From positions 1 through 32,739 of IMG/VR virus record IMGVR_UViG_3300008459_000205: a stretch of DNA of 32,739 bases. The stretch is one strand, 5' to 3'. Source of the stretch: a virus. The notes under the pieces were generated by a model that had not been told where the DNA came from, did no database searches, and saw only the letters and a list, made by a program, of their open reading frames with translations. Shown one piece after another: positions 1-7,508 of the stretch (the stretch's first letter is position 1; each line of letters opens with the position of its first letter). The position numbers were made by a program, and so were the translations under genes.

Positions 1-123
1 GCTCCACCAGGAGCACCGGGTGCACCTCCTTCGTTTGGTGGTGAAATTGGAGCACCACCTCCAGGAGAAACCCCAGGAGAAGGCGGTGAAACTGCCACAC
101 CACCAGCGCCAGCTGAACAATAA
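1..123 (+). CDS. C-terminal end of a CDS, probably portal vertex protein (gp20-like)
   Basis: The first 40 codons read in frame 1 without a stop and end at TAA 121-123. The peptide is almost entirely Pro, Gly, Ala and Glu, a low-complexity tail of the kind that ends portal proteins in many T4-like phages. The identity is inferred from position: in T4-like genomes the gene before the gp21-gp22-gp23 block is portal gene 20, and here only a neck-type protein lies between. The domain that could prove it is outside the window, so another structural protein is possible. Confidence 0.5.
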   Translation, partial: APPGAPGAPPSFGGEIGAPPPGETPGEGGETATPPAPAEQ

Positions 124-131
124 CACTTAAC

Positions 132-1712
132 ATGAATACAAATATCCCATGCTTTACAAATGCACTGCCGGATGGTTATCCAGGATCGACCTATCTAAAT
201 AACAAAATTCAGACATATGCGGATTTAGCATTGCGCGTTAAAAAAGCATTAGGATATCCTGCCGTAAACGTCGAAGTAGCAGATTCACAATTGGCTGATT
301 TTATTGATCGTTCTGTTGAGATGTATACAAGATATGCAGGGTATACAGAAGAATATCTTGTATTCGATAGCAATTTGTATATTCCTGGTGTTGGTGTTCG
401 TTTAGATACATTACTCACAGGTAGAATGTGTTTGCAAGACACTAATTCTGATTATGAAATTAATCAATTTGAAAGAGGCGAATGTACATATCCAGTAGTT
501 ACATCAACGTCATCAATTGAGACATATCTTAGCAGTGCAGTATCTTATGCCCAAGCCAGTACTAACTCACCATCGGGTAATTTAGTAACATTAACACAAT
601 TATCTGCTTGGTCATTTCCAGTATCAAACGCCAATAAAGTAGTAGTGTCATCATTAACAAGTTACAATCCTATTACCTTATATTCGAATGTTACTGGCTT
701 AGTAAGTGTATCTAGTGGCAATGTTACGATCTATTCTGGCAGCTCGTATAACCTACCATCAGGATGCCCGACTCCGCCGTTGACAACATTATGGGGAATT
801 GACGTAACAAGAGCAAGTCATATCACTGTAGCAGGCTTGCCGGATTGTGAATTAACGCAATCAACATTAGCAATCCTTTCAACCAATGGCAATTACATTA
901 CAGCTAAAATATGCGATTCGTCTTTAAACTCTGAAGGATATATCCCCGCGACATTTACATTTCTTAGTGCTAAGCCATATCCTAATGCTATTTTTGGCTC
1001 GTTTAATTTATCAAGCAATAAGGTATTCAACATGTCATATTACACCACGAGCTGTGCACAATCAATGCCAGCAAAACTGCCTGTTAATATTGAATTTTAC
1101 AACGTAAGCACAGTCGAGAGTACAGGCTTTTCTTCAGTTTCTACTACGGGTAGATATGATTACAATCTAGAAGACTACCGCAAAATTACTAGTGTTGTGA
1201 GCTTTGAAGCTGGTAGTTTTACAAATACTAACATTCTGTTTAATATTGATTACGCAATTGCACAGAGAGTATTCGGTCAAACATCACAATTCAGCCACAT
1301 TCAGCATACTGGATTTGATCTTATCTCTTATGTAATTTTAAGACAATGGGTTGATCTTACTAATCGAATTTTAGCACGCAATGTTTATATTCGATTTGAT
1401 CGCAAAACACAATTATTAAAGCTTATACCAGAACCATCACCAAATAGCAGATATTGTGCTGCTATTGGCTGTTATGTTGAAAGACCGATAAGAGATGTAA
1501 TCAATGAAAAATGGGTTTTCGATTATACTTTAGCATTGACTAAAATTGCTCTCGGAAATATTAGAGGCAAATTTGGAAGCATCTCTTTATATGGTGGTGG
1601 ATCTGTAAATGCCGAAGTCGGTGCACAAGGATTAGCTGAACAAAAAGCACTCGAAGAATTACTACTAAAAGGTGGCGAAGGCCCAAGTATCGCTCCCTTC
1701 TTTATAGGATAA
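132..1712 (+). CDS. Virion structural protein, neck/adaptor-like
   Basis: A 526-residue protein that starts 8 bases after the preceding stop. The N-terminal 30-85 region (a helix with alternating acidic and aromatic residues, ending in YTEEYLVFD) looks like the start of head-tail connector or neck proteins, in which a short helical domain binds the portal. Residues about 120-340 are Ser/Thr/Asn-rich and beta-like, perhaps an inserted surface domain. The C-terminal third returns to a helical part with WVFDYTLALTKIALG followed by a Gly-rich segment, a pattern I recall from T4-like phage structural proteins next to the portal gene. It sits between the probable portal and the prohead protease, which supports a head or neck role. 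The exact T4 counterpart is not clear. There is no Shine-Dalgarno and no late octamer before it, so it is probably cotranscribed with the upstream gene. Confidence 0.6.
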   Translation: MNTNIPCFTNALPDGYPGSTYLNNKIQTYADLALRVKKALGYPAVNVEVADSQLADFIDRSVEMYTRYAGYTEEYLVFDSNLYIPGVGVRLDTLLTGRMCLQDTNSDYEINQFERGECTYPVVTSTSSIETYLSSAVSYAQASTNSPSGNLVTLTQLSAWSFPVSNANKVVVSSLTSYNPITLYSNVTGLVSVSSGNVTIYSGSSYNLPSGCPTPPLTTLWGIDVTRASHITVAGLPDCELTQSTLAILSTNGNYITAKICDSSLNSEGYIPATFTFLSAKPYPNAIFGSFNLSSNKVFNMSYYTTSCAQSMPAKLPVNIEFYNVSTVESTGFSSVSTTGRYDYNLEDYRKITSVVSFEAGSFTNTNILFNIDYAIAQRVFGQTSQFSHIQHTGFDLISYVILRQWVDLTNRILARNVYIRFDRKTQLLKLIPEPSPNSRYCAAIGCYVERPIRDVINEKWVFDYTLALTKIALGNIRGKFGSISLYGGGSVNAEVGAQGLAEQKALEELLLKGGEGPSIAPFFIG

Positions 1713-1725
1713 TATTACAAATACA

Positions 1726-1733
1726 TATAAATA
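1726..1733 (+). promoter_or_regulatory. T4-like late promoter octamer TATAAATA
   Basis: An exact TATAAATA lies in the 32-base gap before gene 21 and ends 11 bases before its ATG. A second, overlapping AATAAATA (1730-1737) ends 7 bases before it. In T4 this octamer alone directs sigma-gp55 polymerase and spans about -13 to -6, so the mRNA would have a leader of at most about 6 bases. Confidence 0.65.
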
Positions 1734-1744
1734 AATATAATCAT

Positions 1745-2428
1745 ATGCCGGGATTAAAATTATTAATCAATAAACCACTTGACATTCAATATTATCTCAA
1801 AGAATCAAATAAAGATTCGACAAGAGAAATGTTTATCGAAGGTCCTTATCTCATGGCTGAGGAAGAGAATCGCAATGGTCGTATCTATAGCGAAAATGAG
1901 ATGAAAACTGAAGTGGAGCGTTATACAGAACAAATGATCAAAACTGGCAGAGCGATTGGTGAATTGAATCATCCGACATCTGCTGAAATTAATCCAGAGA
2001 GAGCTTGCCATACAGTTATATCATTAAAACAAGAAGGCAATATCTGGATGGGAAAATCAAAAATTCTTAATGGAGTGCCAATGGGAGATTTAGTAAAAGG
2101 ATTATTGCTTAATGGTGTTAAGTTAGGAGTTTCATCAAGAGCGCTTGGTACATTATCAGAAACAGATGGCACTAAAGGCAATCGTGTATCTAATTTTCAT
2201 TTAATATGTGTAGATGTTGTTAGTGACCCATCAGTTCATAGTGCATTCGTTGAAGGTGTATTAGAATCGAAAACATGGATGTTAGATGGAAATGGTGAAT
2301 GTAAAGAATGTATGGATTTTGCTTATCGCCAGATGAATAAGGCATTAGGTTCTCTTCCGAAAAAAGATACTAATCAATATATTCAGGAACAAATCCAATT
2401 ATTTTTATCATCATTGCGTAAGATGTGA
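1745..2428 (+). CDS. 21: Prohead core protein protease (gp21-like)
   Basis: A 227-residue serine protease of the T4 gp21 family, close in size to T4 gp21. It matures the prohead by cleaving scaffold and capsid proteins after (I/L)-x-E. The catalytic His is likely His76 in GELNHP, and the serine is Ser130 or Ser131 in GVSSRALG; the Asp in DVVSDPS is also conserved in the family. The next genes encode its expected substrates, the scaffold and the major capsid protein. The ATG at 1745 is supported by the upstream late octamer. The C-terminal 45 residues are helical and charged and may be the self-cleaved tail. Confidence 0.93.
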   Translation: MPGLKLLINKPLDIQYYLKESNKDSTREMFIEGPYLMAEEENRNGRIYSENEMKTEVERYTEQMIKTGRAIGELNHPTSAEINPERACHTVISLKQEGNIWMGKSKILNGVPMGDLVKGLLLNGVKLGVSSRALGTLSETDGTKGNRVSNFHLICVDVVSDPSVHSAFVEGVLESKTWMLDGNGECKECMDFAYRQMNKALGSLPKKDTNQYIQEQIQLFLSSLRKM

Positions 2429-2457
2429 CACAAAATAGGTAAGTAGTTTTTTATATT

Positions 2458-2616
2458 ATGCGAGTCGACAAATACATCGATCAATTTAATGCTAGTATAG
2501 TTATGAAAAACTATGCACAAGCAGACAAGGCATTGAAAAAGATTGTTCAAGAAAAGCTTCGTGCTAAATTTGATAATGAATATCGCAAGATTGAGCAAAA
2601 GTTTTTTAATAAATAA
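2458..2616 (+). CDS. Small charged protein between protease and scaffold genes
   Basis: A 52-residue ORF (begins MRVDKYIDQF, ends in Asn-Lys) filling the gap between genes 21 and 22. It is strongly basic and predicted helical, with many Lys, Glu and Gln. In T4 the small prohead core proteins gp67 and gp68 lie in this gene cluster, though upstream of 21, so a minor prohead-core role is plausible by position only. No sequence match to gp67 or gp68 is claimed. The gene fits tightly: 29 bases after the protease stop and 5 bases before the scaffold ATG. Confidence 0.6.
   Translation: MRVDKYIDQFNASIVMKNYAQADKALKKIVQEKLRAKFDNEYRKIEQKFFNK
2608..2615 (+). promoter_or_regulatory. Late-type octamer AATAAATA before gene 22
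   Basis: AATAAATA overlaps the stop of the 52-aa ORF and ends 6 bases before the gp22 ATG, the spacing that would put +1 at the start codon in the T4 late-promoter register. It is one base off TATAAATA and lies in AT-rich DNA, so confidence is moderate. Confidence 0.4.
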
Positions 2617-2621
2617 ATTAC

Positions 2622-3551
2622 ATGAAAATATTAGATATTATTAAGGAAGCAACGAAAGAGTATCTTACAGAAGATACCTTCAAAGCAATCGAGCAAGGTA
2701 TTAGTGCCGAAGTCGAGCATCTTGTATCGGAAAAAGTCGATGCAGCTGTTTCAGTTGCATTAGATCGTCAAGATACAGAGCACGCTGTTGCATTAAAGAC
2801 CTTTGTTGAGAAACTTGATGTGGATCGTGCTAAGAAATTCGCACTCGCCCTTGAAGTTATGGAGAACGATCATATCGATAAGCTTATCCAGCTTAAAGAA
2901 AGCTATGAACAAGTTCTTCTTAAACAATCTGCAGATCTACGCGACGAGCTACGCATTCAAATTTCGAAATATCTTGACCTGCAACTTGAAAATGCAATTC
3001 CAACTAAACAAATTCAAGAAGCAGCAAAAGAAACATTTGCTCGTAATATTCTTTCAGAAGCACGTAAGCTTTTCTCCATCAATGACATTTATGAAAATGA
3101 AGTAGTTGTTGAAGCCGTAAAAGATGGCGCTCTTCGCATTAAGCAGCTCGAAGAACAACTTCAAAAATCTAAGAAACAAAATGAAGTGCTCACTGAAAAA
3201 TTTTCATCCGTAAGTGCTCGTTCACTGCTCAAAGAAAAAGTAACAAACCTTCCACAAGGTAAAGCTGCATATCTAAACAATTTCTTTAAAGGAAAAGACG
3301 AAGCTTATATCAAAGAAAATTTTGATTATGTAGTTTCTCTCTACGATAAAGAGGAATCTGAGCGTCGCCAGTTAGTCTCTGAAGAGACTAAAGAATTACG
3401 CCGACGCAGTAATGTTGATCGCTTAGTAACTGAGAAGAGAAGCGATGAAGCGGAAATTAATTCGCAACCGCCGGCATCTGATTCAAATCCGATGTTGTCA
3501 TATATTAGCGAATTAAAACGAAATGACTCTAAGCGTTTTGGTAGCGCCTAA
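2622..3551 (+). CDS. 22: Prohead scaffold (core) protein, gp22-like
   Basis: A 309-residue, highly charged, almost wholly helical protein with long coiled-coil stretches (about residues 25-135 and 165-205). That composition, a length near that of T4 gp22 and its place between the protease and the major capsid gene identify the internal scaffold that shapes the prohead and is later degraded by gp21. The C-terminal 30 residues end with a short helix (MLSYISELKR) followed by basic residues, the part that in T4-like scaffolds contacts the capsid protein. The name rests on synteny and composition, since scaffolds diverge fast. Confidence 0.88.
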   Translation: MKILDIIKEATKEYLTEDTFKAIEQGISAEVEHLVSEKVDAAVSVALDRQDTEHAVALKTFVEKLDVDRAKKFALALEVMENDHIDKLIQLKESYEQVLLKQSADLRDELRIQISKYLDLQLENAIPTKQIQEAAKETFARNILSEARKLFSINDIYENEVVVEAVKDGALRIKQLEEQLQKSKKQNEVLTEKFSSVSARSLLKEKVTNLPQGKAAYLNNFFKGKDEAYIKENFDYVVSLYDKEESERRQLVSEETKELRRRSNVDRLVTEKRSDEAEINSQPPASDSNPMLSYISELKRNDSKRFGSA

Positions 3552-3587
3552 GAGTGACTAACTATACCAACAAATCCAAATAATAAT

Positions 3588-5048
3588 ATGAATAAACACA
3601 TCACATCGTCACCTAACCTCATCAATGAGGATCGTGCAGCTCAACTGCTTGACAAGTGGGGTCCAGTTCTTGATTATTCTTCATCGACTGTAAAGCCGAT
3701 TGAAGAGGATTATGTTCGTCTTAGCACCGCAATCCTTCTCGAAAACCAAGAAAAATGGTGTATCACCGAGGCTAATATAGCTGCAGGTGGTTCAGCAACC
3801 AGTTCTTTTGTTTACGGTGGATCGACTGTTAATGGTGCAACACCAACCTTCGGCAATGCTGACACATATGCCCCAGGTGACGCGCGTCTTCCAAAAATCT
3901 TGATCCCAATGATTCGTCGTACCTTCCCAGAGCTTATCACCAATGAAATTGTTGGTGTTCAGCCAATGGGTGGTCCTGTCGGATTAGCATGGGCCCTTCG
4001 TTACAAATATGAAGGCACAGCCGGCCTTGACGGAACTACAGCTCCAGGAGTAACTGCTATTTGGCCATCTGTTTCAGCAGCACCAAATAATGAAATCGGA
4101 TATAACTTCCTCAACACTGGATATACCGGTGCATCTGGTGGTACATTCACCAATGATGCTTCTGGTACTGGTGTTGGTGTCCTTGGTGCATCTGGTATCC
4201 TTGCTGCTGACCGCGGTCTTGCAGCTGCTCTTGGTGTTTTCGAAGCACAAGGTAATTTCCCGCAAATTTCCCTTAGTATCGAGAAAACTGCCGTTGAAGC
4301 TGGTACCCGTCGTTTAGCAACCAAGTGGACACTTGAGCTAGAACAAGACCTTAAGAACATGAACGGTATTGATATCGATTCTGAATTGACAAACGCTATG
4401 TCGTATGAAATTCAGGCCGAAATCGACCGCGAAATGGTCATTCGTATGATCAAAGTATGTCTCAAGGCTGGTGCTGGCAAAGGATATTCCACATGGTCTC
4501 CTGCTTCTGCAGACGGTCGCTGGATCGCAGAGCGCGGTATTGACTTCTATAACAAGGTTCTTGTCGAAGCCAACCGTATTGCTATCCGAAACAGAAGAGG
4601 CGCTGCTAACTTCATCATTGCTACACCACGTGTGTGTACAATCCTGGAGATGCTCAAGGAATTCAAGCCATACATGATCACAGGAAACGTGAACACCCAA
4701 CCAACAGGCGTTGCTAAAGTTGGTTCCGTTGGTGGTCGCTTTAACATCTATCGTGATACGCGCTTTGAAGGCCAGATCCAAGTTGGATACCGTACCGACA
4801 CAGTCGAGTATGCCCTTCTTGGTTACAAAGGCCCAGAATTCTACGATACTGGTATCGTCTATTGCCCATACATTCCAGTGATGGTGCAAAGAGCAATCGA
4901 TCCGAATAACTTCACACCGCGTGTTGCTATGTTAACACGTTACGGCGTTGTCGACAATCTATTCGGTGCAGATCTCTACTACCACATGATCGTTGTTTCT
5001 GGTCTTAGCACTGCTTTCAGCCCTGCTGCACAATCAGTGTATCTCTAA
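3588..5048 (+). CDS. 23: Major capsid protein, gp23-like
   Basis: A 486-residue HK97-fold capsid protein of the T4 gp23 family. Recognisable blocks are the N-terminal prodomain with LLDKWGPVLD (residues 20-29), IPMIRRTFPELITNEIVGVQPM, the acidic helix around KWTLELEQDLKNMNGIDID, the GRFNIYRDTR strand and a C-terminal RYGVVDN segment. The prodomain has a gp21-type site I59-T60-E61 followed by Ala, matching the known cleavage position near residue 65 in T4. Gly/Ser/Thr-rich residues about 180-210 form a surface-loop-like insertion. Codon use is more GC-rich than the neighbours, as expected for a highly expressed gene. No late octamer lies directly upstream, and a strong terminator follows. Confidence 0.96.
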   Translation: MNKHITSSPNLINEDRAAQLLDKWGPVLDYSSSTVKPIEEDYVRLSTAILLENQEKWCITEANIAAGGSATSSFVYGGSTVNGATPTFGNADTYAPGDARLPKILIPMIRRTFPELITNEIVGVQPMGGPVGLAWALRYKYEGTAGLDGTTAPGVTAIWPSVSAAPNNEIGYNFLNTGYTGASGGTFTNDASGTGVGVLGASGILAADRGLAAALGVFEAQGNFPQISLSIEKTAVEAGTRRLATKWTLELEQDLKNMNGIDIDSELTNAMSYEIQAEIDREMVIRMIKVCLKAGAGKGYSTWSPASADGRWIAERGIDFYNKVLVEANRIAIRNRRGAANFIIATPRVCTILEMLKEFKPYMITGNVNTQPTGVAKVGSVGGRFNIYRDTRFEGQIQVGYRTDTVEYALLGYKGPEFYDTGIVYCPYIPVMVQRAIDPNNFTPRVAMLTRYGVVDNLFGADLYYHMIVVSGLSTAFSPAAQSVYL

Positions 5049-5076
5049 TCTAGAGCAATCAAATCACAATAACACG

Positions 5077-5109
5077 AAGAGAGCTGGAGAAATTCCAGCT
5101 CTCTTTTTT
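5077..5109 (+). terminator. Rho-independent terminator after gene 23
   Basis: A perfect 11-bp inverted repeat (5078-5088 with 5094-5104, core GAGCTGGA/TCCAGCTC) with a 5-base loop, running into six T residues. It lies 30 bases after the capsid stop and insulates the capsid transcript from the glycosyltransferase gene. Confidence 0.92.
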
Positions 5110-5131
5110 ATTGCATATCATCAATACTAAA

Positions 5132-5139
5132 TCTAAATA
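5132..5139 (+). promoter_or_regulatory. Late-type octamer TCTAAATA before the glycosyltransferase
   Basis: TCTAAATA ends 9 bases before the ATG at 5149 and lies just after a terminator, so a promoter is needed here. It is a variant of the TATAAATA late motif. Confidence 0.45.
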
Positions 5140-5148
5140 GTTAACAAA

Positions 5149-5841
5149 ATGAAAAAGTATAAAATTTATATATGTCATTATCCTCCTTTGACAGAAAGAA
5201 AAAAATACCTAGACACTGTTATTCCATACTTAAACATTGATTTTGAATATTCGACTGATTATACAAGTTATAAACCAACCCATGAAAATTTCTTTTCCAA
5301 AGAACATAATGATCTTGTATATAAAAACAACTTGTCATGTGTAAAATGTTACGACTTTAATCTTACCCCAGCACTAAAAGCATTATGCCTCGAACATGTA
5401 AACATTTATAATAAAATTATCAACGAAAATATTGATTATGGTATTATTTTTGAAGATGATGCTATTTTTGTTGATGATATTAAAAGTAAAATACATGAAA
5501 CATTAAAACACATACCTAATGATGCTGATGTCATTTATATGACAAATGGATGCGACGGAAGAGAAATTTATTTAAATAATAATGCGAATAGTGTTAATAA
5601 TTTTATTAAAATGTCAGTACCATATTCTTGGACTGCAGGTGCATACATAATAAAAAAAGAAACTGCACAATTATTCCGAGATAATATTATGCCTTTGGTT
5701 TTTCCTCCTGATTTTGAGCTAAACTATCTACAAAACAGATTCCAATCCACTGTATATTGGTTAAAAACACCAATCGTATATGAAGGTTCAAATCCTGTAT
5801 CGGGCGATTTATTCAGATATAATTCAAGTGTAAATCGATAA
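5149..5841 (+). CDS. Glycosyltransferase family 25-like protein
   Basis: A 230-residue protein with the layout of the GT25 / LPS-biosynthesis glycosyltransferases: an N-terminal strand with YICHYPPLTERKKYL, a middle helix in which CLEHVNIYNKI resembles the family's S-H-x-x-x-W/Y block, the metal-binding acidic motif IIFEDDAIF at about residues 99-107, and a later VPYSWTAGAYII strand. Family members transfer sugars from nucleotide sugars. In a phage this could glycosylate virion proteins or modify host surface sugars; the target is not visible here. It is more AT-rich than the capsid gene and sits between a terminator and its own promoter-like motif, which suggests an acquired cassette. Confidence 0.8.
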   Translation: MKKYKIYICHYPPLTERKKYLDTVIPYLNIDFEYSTDYTSYKPTHENFFSKEHNDLVYKNNLSCVKCYDFNLTPALKALCLEHVNIYNKIINENIDYGIIFEDDAIFVDDIKSKIHETLKHIPNDADVIYMTNGCDGREIYLNNNANSVNNFIKMSVPYSWTAGAYIIKKETAQLFRDNIMPLVFPPDFELNYLQNRFQSTVYWLKTPIVYEGSNPVSGDLFRYNSSVNR

Positions 5842-5881
5842 ATATACAAGAAAACTTTTTTAAAGAAGTCACTATTTATAC

Positions 5882-5889
5882 CATAAGTA
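5882..5889 (+). promoter_or_regulatory. Late-type octamer CATAAGTA
   Basis: CATAAGTA ends exactly 5 bases before the ATG at 5895, which places the T4-register transcription start on the A of the start codon. Confidence 0.4.
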
Positions 5890-5894
5890 TATTC

Positions 5895-6299
5895 ATGCCA
5901 TATTACAATTTTCAAGTAATTCCTCAATCAGCAACAACTCCTGCTACACTTGCTGTTACTTCTCGTGTAGTTAGCGGAGCCAATACTTTAGCCGAAATCA
6001 CTGTTATTGGTGGTAGTGCTAGATTTGGTTCTAATATTGTAGGTGTTTTATTCAATGCACCGACAGCAGCACCGGTTGCTTTGACTACTACATTCTCTGC
6101 ATTTGGTGCTACATTTACGATTAACCGCTCATTTAATAATCAAACGATCGCGCTTTTATTAGCAAACGGCGGCACAATACCATTCACAATGCTATCATCA
6201 GCAGCAACAGTAGCACTGAGCACTCTTTCTGCTGGTAATATTACATTTGCAGATTCGTGGCCAGAGTTACAACGTAAGTTTGATCTGGGGTATCTTTGA
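5895..6299 (+). CDS. Small beta-rich protein, possibly a virion component
   Basis: A 134-residue protein rich in Ala, Thr, Ser, Val and small hydrophobic residues, with no Cys and few charges. It reads as alternating beta strands and ends in a short helix (WPELQRKFDLGYL). I do not recognise a family. Composition and the late-type octamer before it suggest a capsid decoration or other small virion protein; this is inference. Its stop lies 2 bases from the stop of the convergent gene on the other strand. Confidence 0.6.
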   Translation: MPYYNFQVIPQSATTPATLAVTSRVVSGANTLAEITVIGGSARFGSNIVGVLFNAPTAAPVALTTTFSAFGATFTINRSFNNQTIALLLANGGTIPFTMLSSAATVALSTLSAGNITFADSWPELQRKFDLGYL

Positions 6300-6301
6300 T
6301 A

Positions 6302-6817
6302 TCACGCTTCTGAAACATCAATCGTAAGGGGTTGCTTGTTGACTTTTTCTTTAATATCACCAAGCAACCTCTCCATGATTTCTTCTCTTGATGCATTAAT
6401 GTAGAAATTGTTTTGCTGCAGTTGAGGTTGTTGCGAACCACCACCATTAAGTTCTTTTAATTGCTCGTGTTTACGCTCGAGCAATTTTTCTTTATGTGCT
6501 AATGCCTTATCTTGCATTTCTTCGGCATTTTTCATTTTTCTCTTCTGTAATGCAAATTTACTCATTAGTTCTAACTGCTTTGAAGCTGCAGTAATAAGTG
6601 ATGCTAATGCTGTAATAGTCTCACCATCGTTGGAGGCAATTGCTAAATCTTTGACTTCTTCAATACTGTCAATGCTTAGTTGAGTAATTGTATTGAGGTT
6701 TTTTGCGATGCTATCTTCGATATTATCGAGGTCAAGAGGTTCTTCAGGTTCTTGTTTCTTTGCTTTAGGAGTTACCTCAAAATTCTGTAAAATTTTTGCA
6801 ATTTCGTCGTCTTCCAT
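6302..6817 (-). CDS. Coiled-coil protein, candidate small terminase subunit (gp16-like)
   Basis: A 171-residue acidic/helical protein, close in length to T4 gp16 (164 aa). Residues 1-30 are an acidic N-terminus. Residues 35-125 form two long helices (IAKNLNTITQLSIDSIEEV, then LASLITAASKQLELMSKF and a Lys/Glu-rich heptad-like stretch). A Gln-rich linker follows, then a short C-terminal helix. T4-type small terminases have this central coiled coil and short terminal arms. The large terminase gene is not in the window, so the name is tentative. A TGTAAGTA element ends 7 bases before the ATG. The promoter region is shared with the divergent operon at 6854. Confidence 0.6.
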   Translation of the reverse strand: MEDDEIAKILQNFEVTPKAKKQEPEEPLDLDNIEDSIAKNLNTITQLSIDSIEEVKDLAIASNDGETITALASLITAASKQLELMSKFALQKRKMKNAEEMQDKALAHKEKLLERKHEQLKELNGGGSQQPQLQQNNFYINASREEIMERLLGDIKEKVNKQPLTIDVSEA

Positions 6818-6846
6818 TTGATTTTACTTACACCTGTGTTTATATT
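6818..6846 (+). promoter_or_regulatory. Sigma70-like promoter of the QueD-dUTPase-gp44 operon
   Basis: TTGATT (6818-6823), a 17-base spacer and TATATT (6841-6846). The -10 ends 7 bases before the ATG at 6854, so the first cistron would be leaderless or nearly so. The same TTGATT -35 and 17-base spacer recur before queE. Confidence 0.6.
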
Positions 6847-6853
6847 ATCTAGT

Positions 6854-7036
6854 ATGACAACAGTAACAATACAAGGCTATGGAACCTTTCAAATTCCAAC
6901 AGAGAGAGTAACAGAAGTGATGAATCTGCTACGATCAATGGCAGCTACTAAAATTAACCCATCTCCTGTTATGGAACAAGGACCTTGGAACGGTGCTGTT
7001 CTGCTTAATGAATATAAAAACACAGTAACACAATAA
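6854..7036 (+). CDS. Small protein of unknown function, first gene of the queD operon
   Basis: 60 residues from the ATG at 6854 (begins MTTVTIQGYG). An in-frame ATG at 6818 lies inside the promoter -35, so it is not used as the start. The sequence begins with a strand-turn-strand (VTIQGYGTFQIP), continues with a helix (VTEVMNLLRSM) and ends in a polar tail. I do not recognise it. The queD ATG follows 4 bases after its stop, so the two are almost certainly cotranscribed. Confidence 0.55.
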   Translation: MTTVTIQGYGTFQIPTERVTEVMNLLRSMAATKINPSPVMEQGPWNGAVLLNEYKNTVTQ

Positions 7037-7040
7037 TATT

Positions 7041-7502
7041 ATGAAAGAAATGGAATACGACCATGTATTTTTCTCGACAAAGGTCATTGAACTCGGATCA
7101 TGTGCTTTTCGCCAATGGAAAGCAATCCATAGTCATTGCAGTAAATTGCATGGTTATCGTTTGACTGCTAAATTTGTATTTGGATGTGATCGTCTCGATG
7201 AAAAAAACTGGGCAGTTGATTTTGGTGGATTGAAAGACCTTAAGAAAATTTTACAAGATCAATTTGACCATACCACCTGTGTCGCTGCTGATGATCCTTA
7301 TCTAGATAAATTCAAAGAATTACATGAACTTGGTGTTCTTGATCTTCGGATTATGCTCAATGGCGTTGGAGTCGAAAGAACAGCAGAATTTTGCTATAAT
7401 GCTGCTGCAAAAATCATTAAAGGAAAATATGGAGATCGTTGTTGGGTACAGAGCGTAGAAGTATTTGAACATGAAGATAATTCAGCAATTTCACACGGAT
7501 AA
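7041..7502 (+). CDS. queD: QueD-like 6-carboxytetrahydropterin synthase
   Basis: A 153-residue member of the PTPS/QueD fold, which turns 7,8-dihydroneopterin triphosphate into 6-carboxytetrahydropterin on the way to 7-deazaguanines (preQ0, queuosine, deazaguanine DNA modification). The active-site block HSHCSKLHGY (residues 30-39) has the catalytic Cys33 and zinc-binding His37. The usual HGH third ligand is HGY here, as I recall for other phage members, and the extra His30/His32 may compensate. Downstream are WAVDFGGLK (57-65), the DH pair at 76-77 and VGVERTAEF. queE lies 19 kb away in the same window, which supports a pathway role. The next gene starts 6 bases on. Confidence 0.9.
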   Translation: MKEMEYDHVFFSTKVIELGSCAFRQWKAIHSHCSKLHGYRLTAKFVFGCDRLDEKNWAVDFGGLKDLKKILQDQFDHTTCVAADDPYLDKFKELHELGVLDLRIMLNGVGVERTAEFCYNAAAKIIKGKYGDRCWVQSVEVFEHEDNSAISHG

Positions 7503-7508
7503 AAAAAT

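Noticed and set aside
4001-4889. Long antisense ORFs (up to 183 codons) inside the capsid gene
   Set aside because: They lie opposite gene 23, whose product matches a known family over its whole length; the antisense peptides have no recognisable domain and reflect its codon bias.
5872-5879. TATAAATA on the minus strand pointing into the glycosyltransferase gene
   Set aside because: No minus-strand gene follows; probably chance in AT-rich intergenic DNA.
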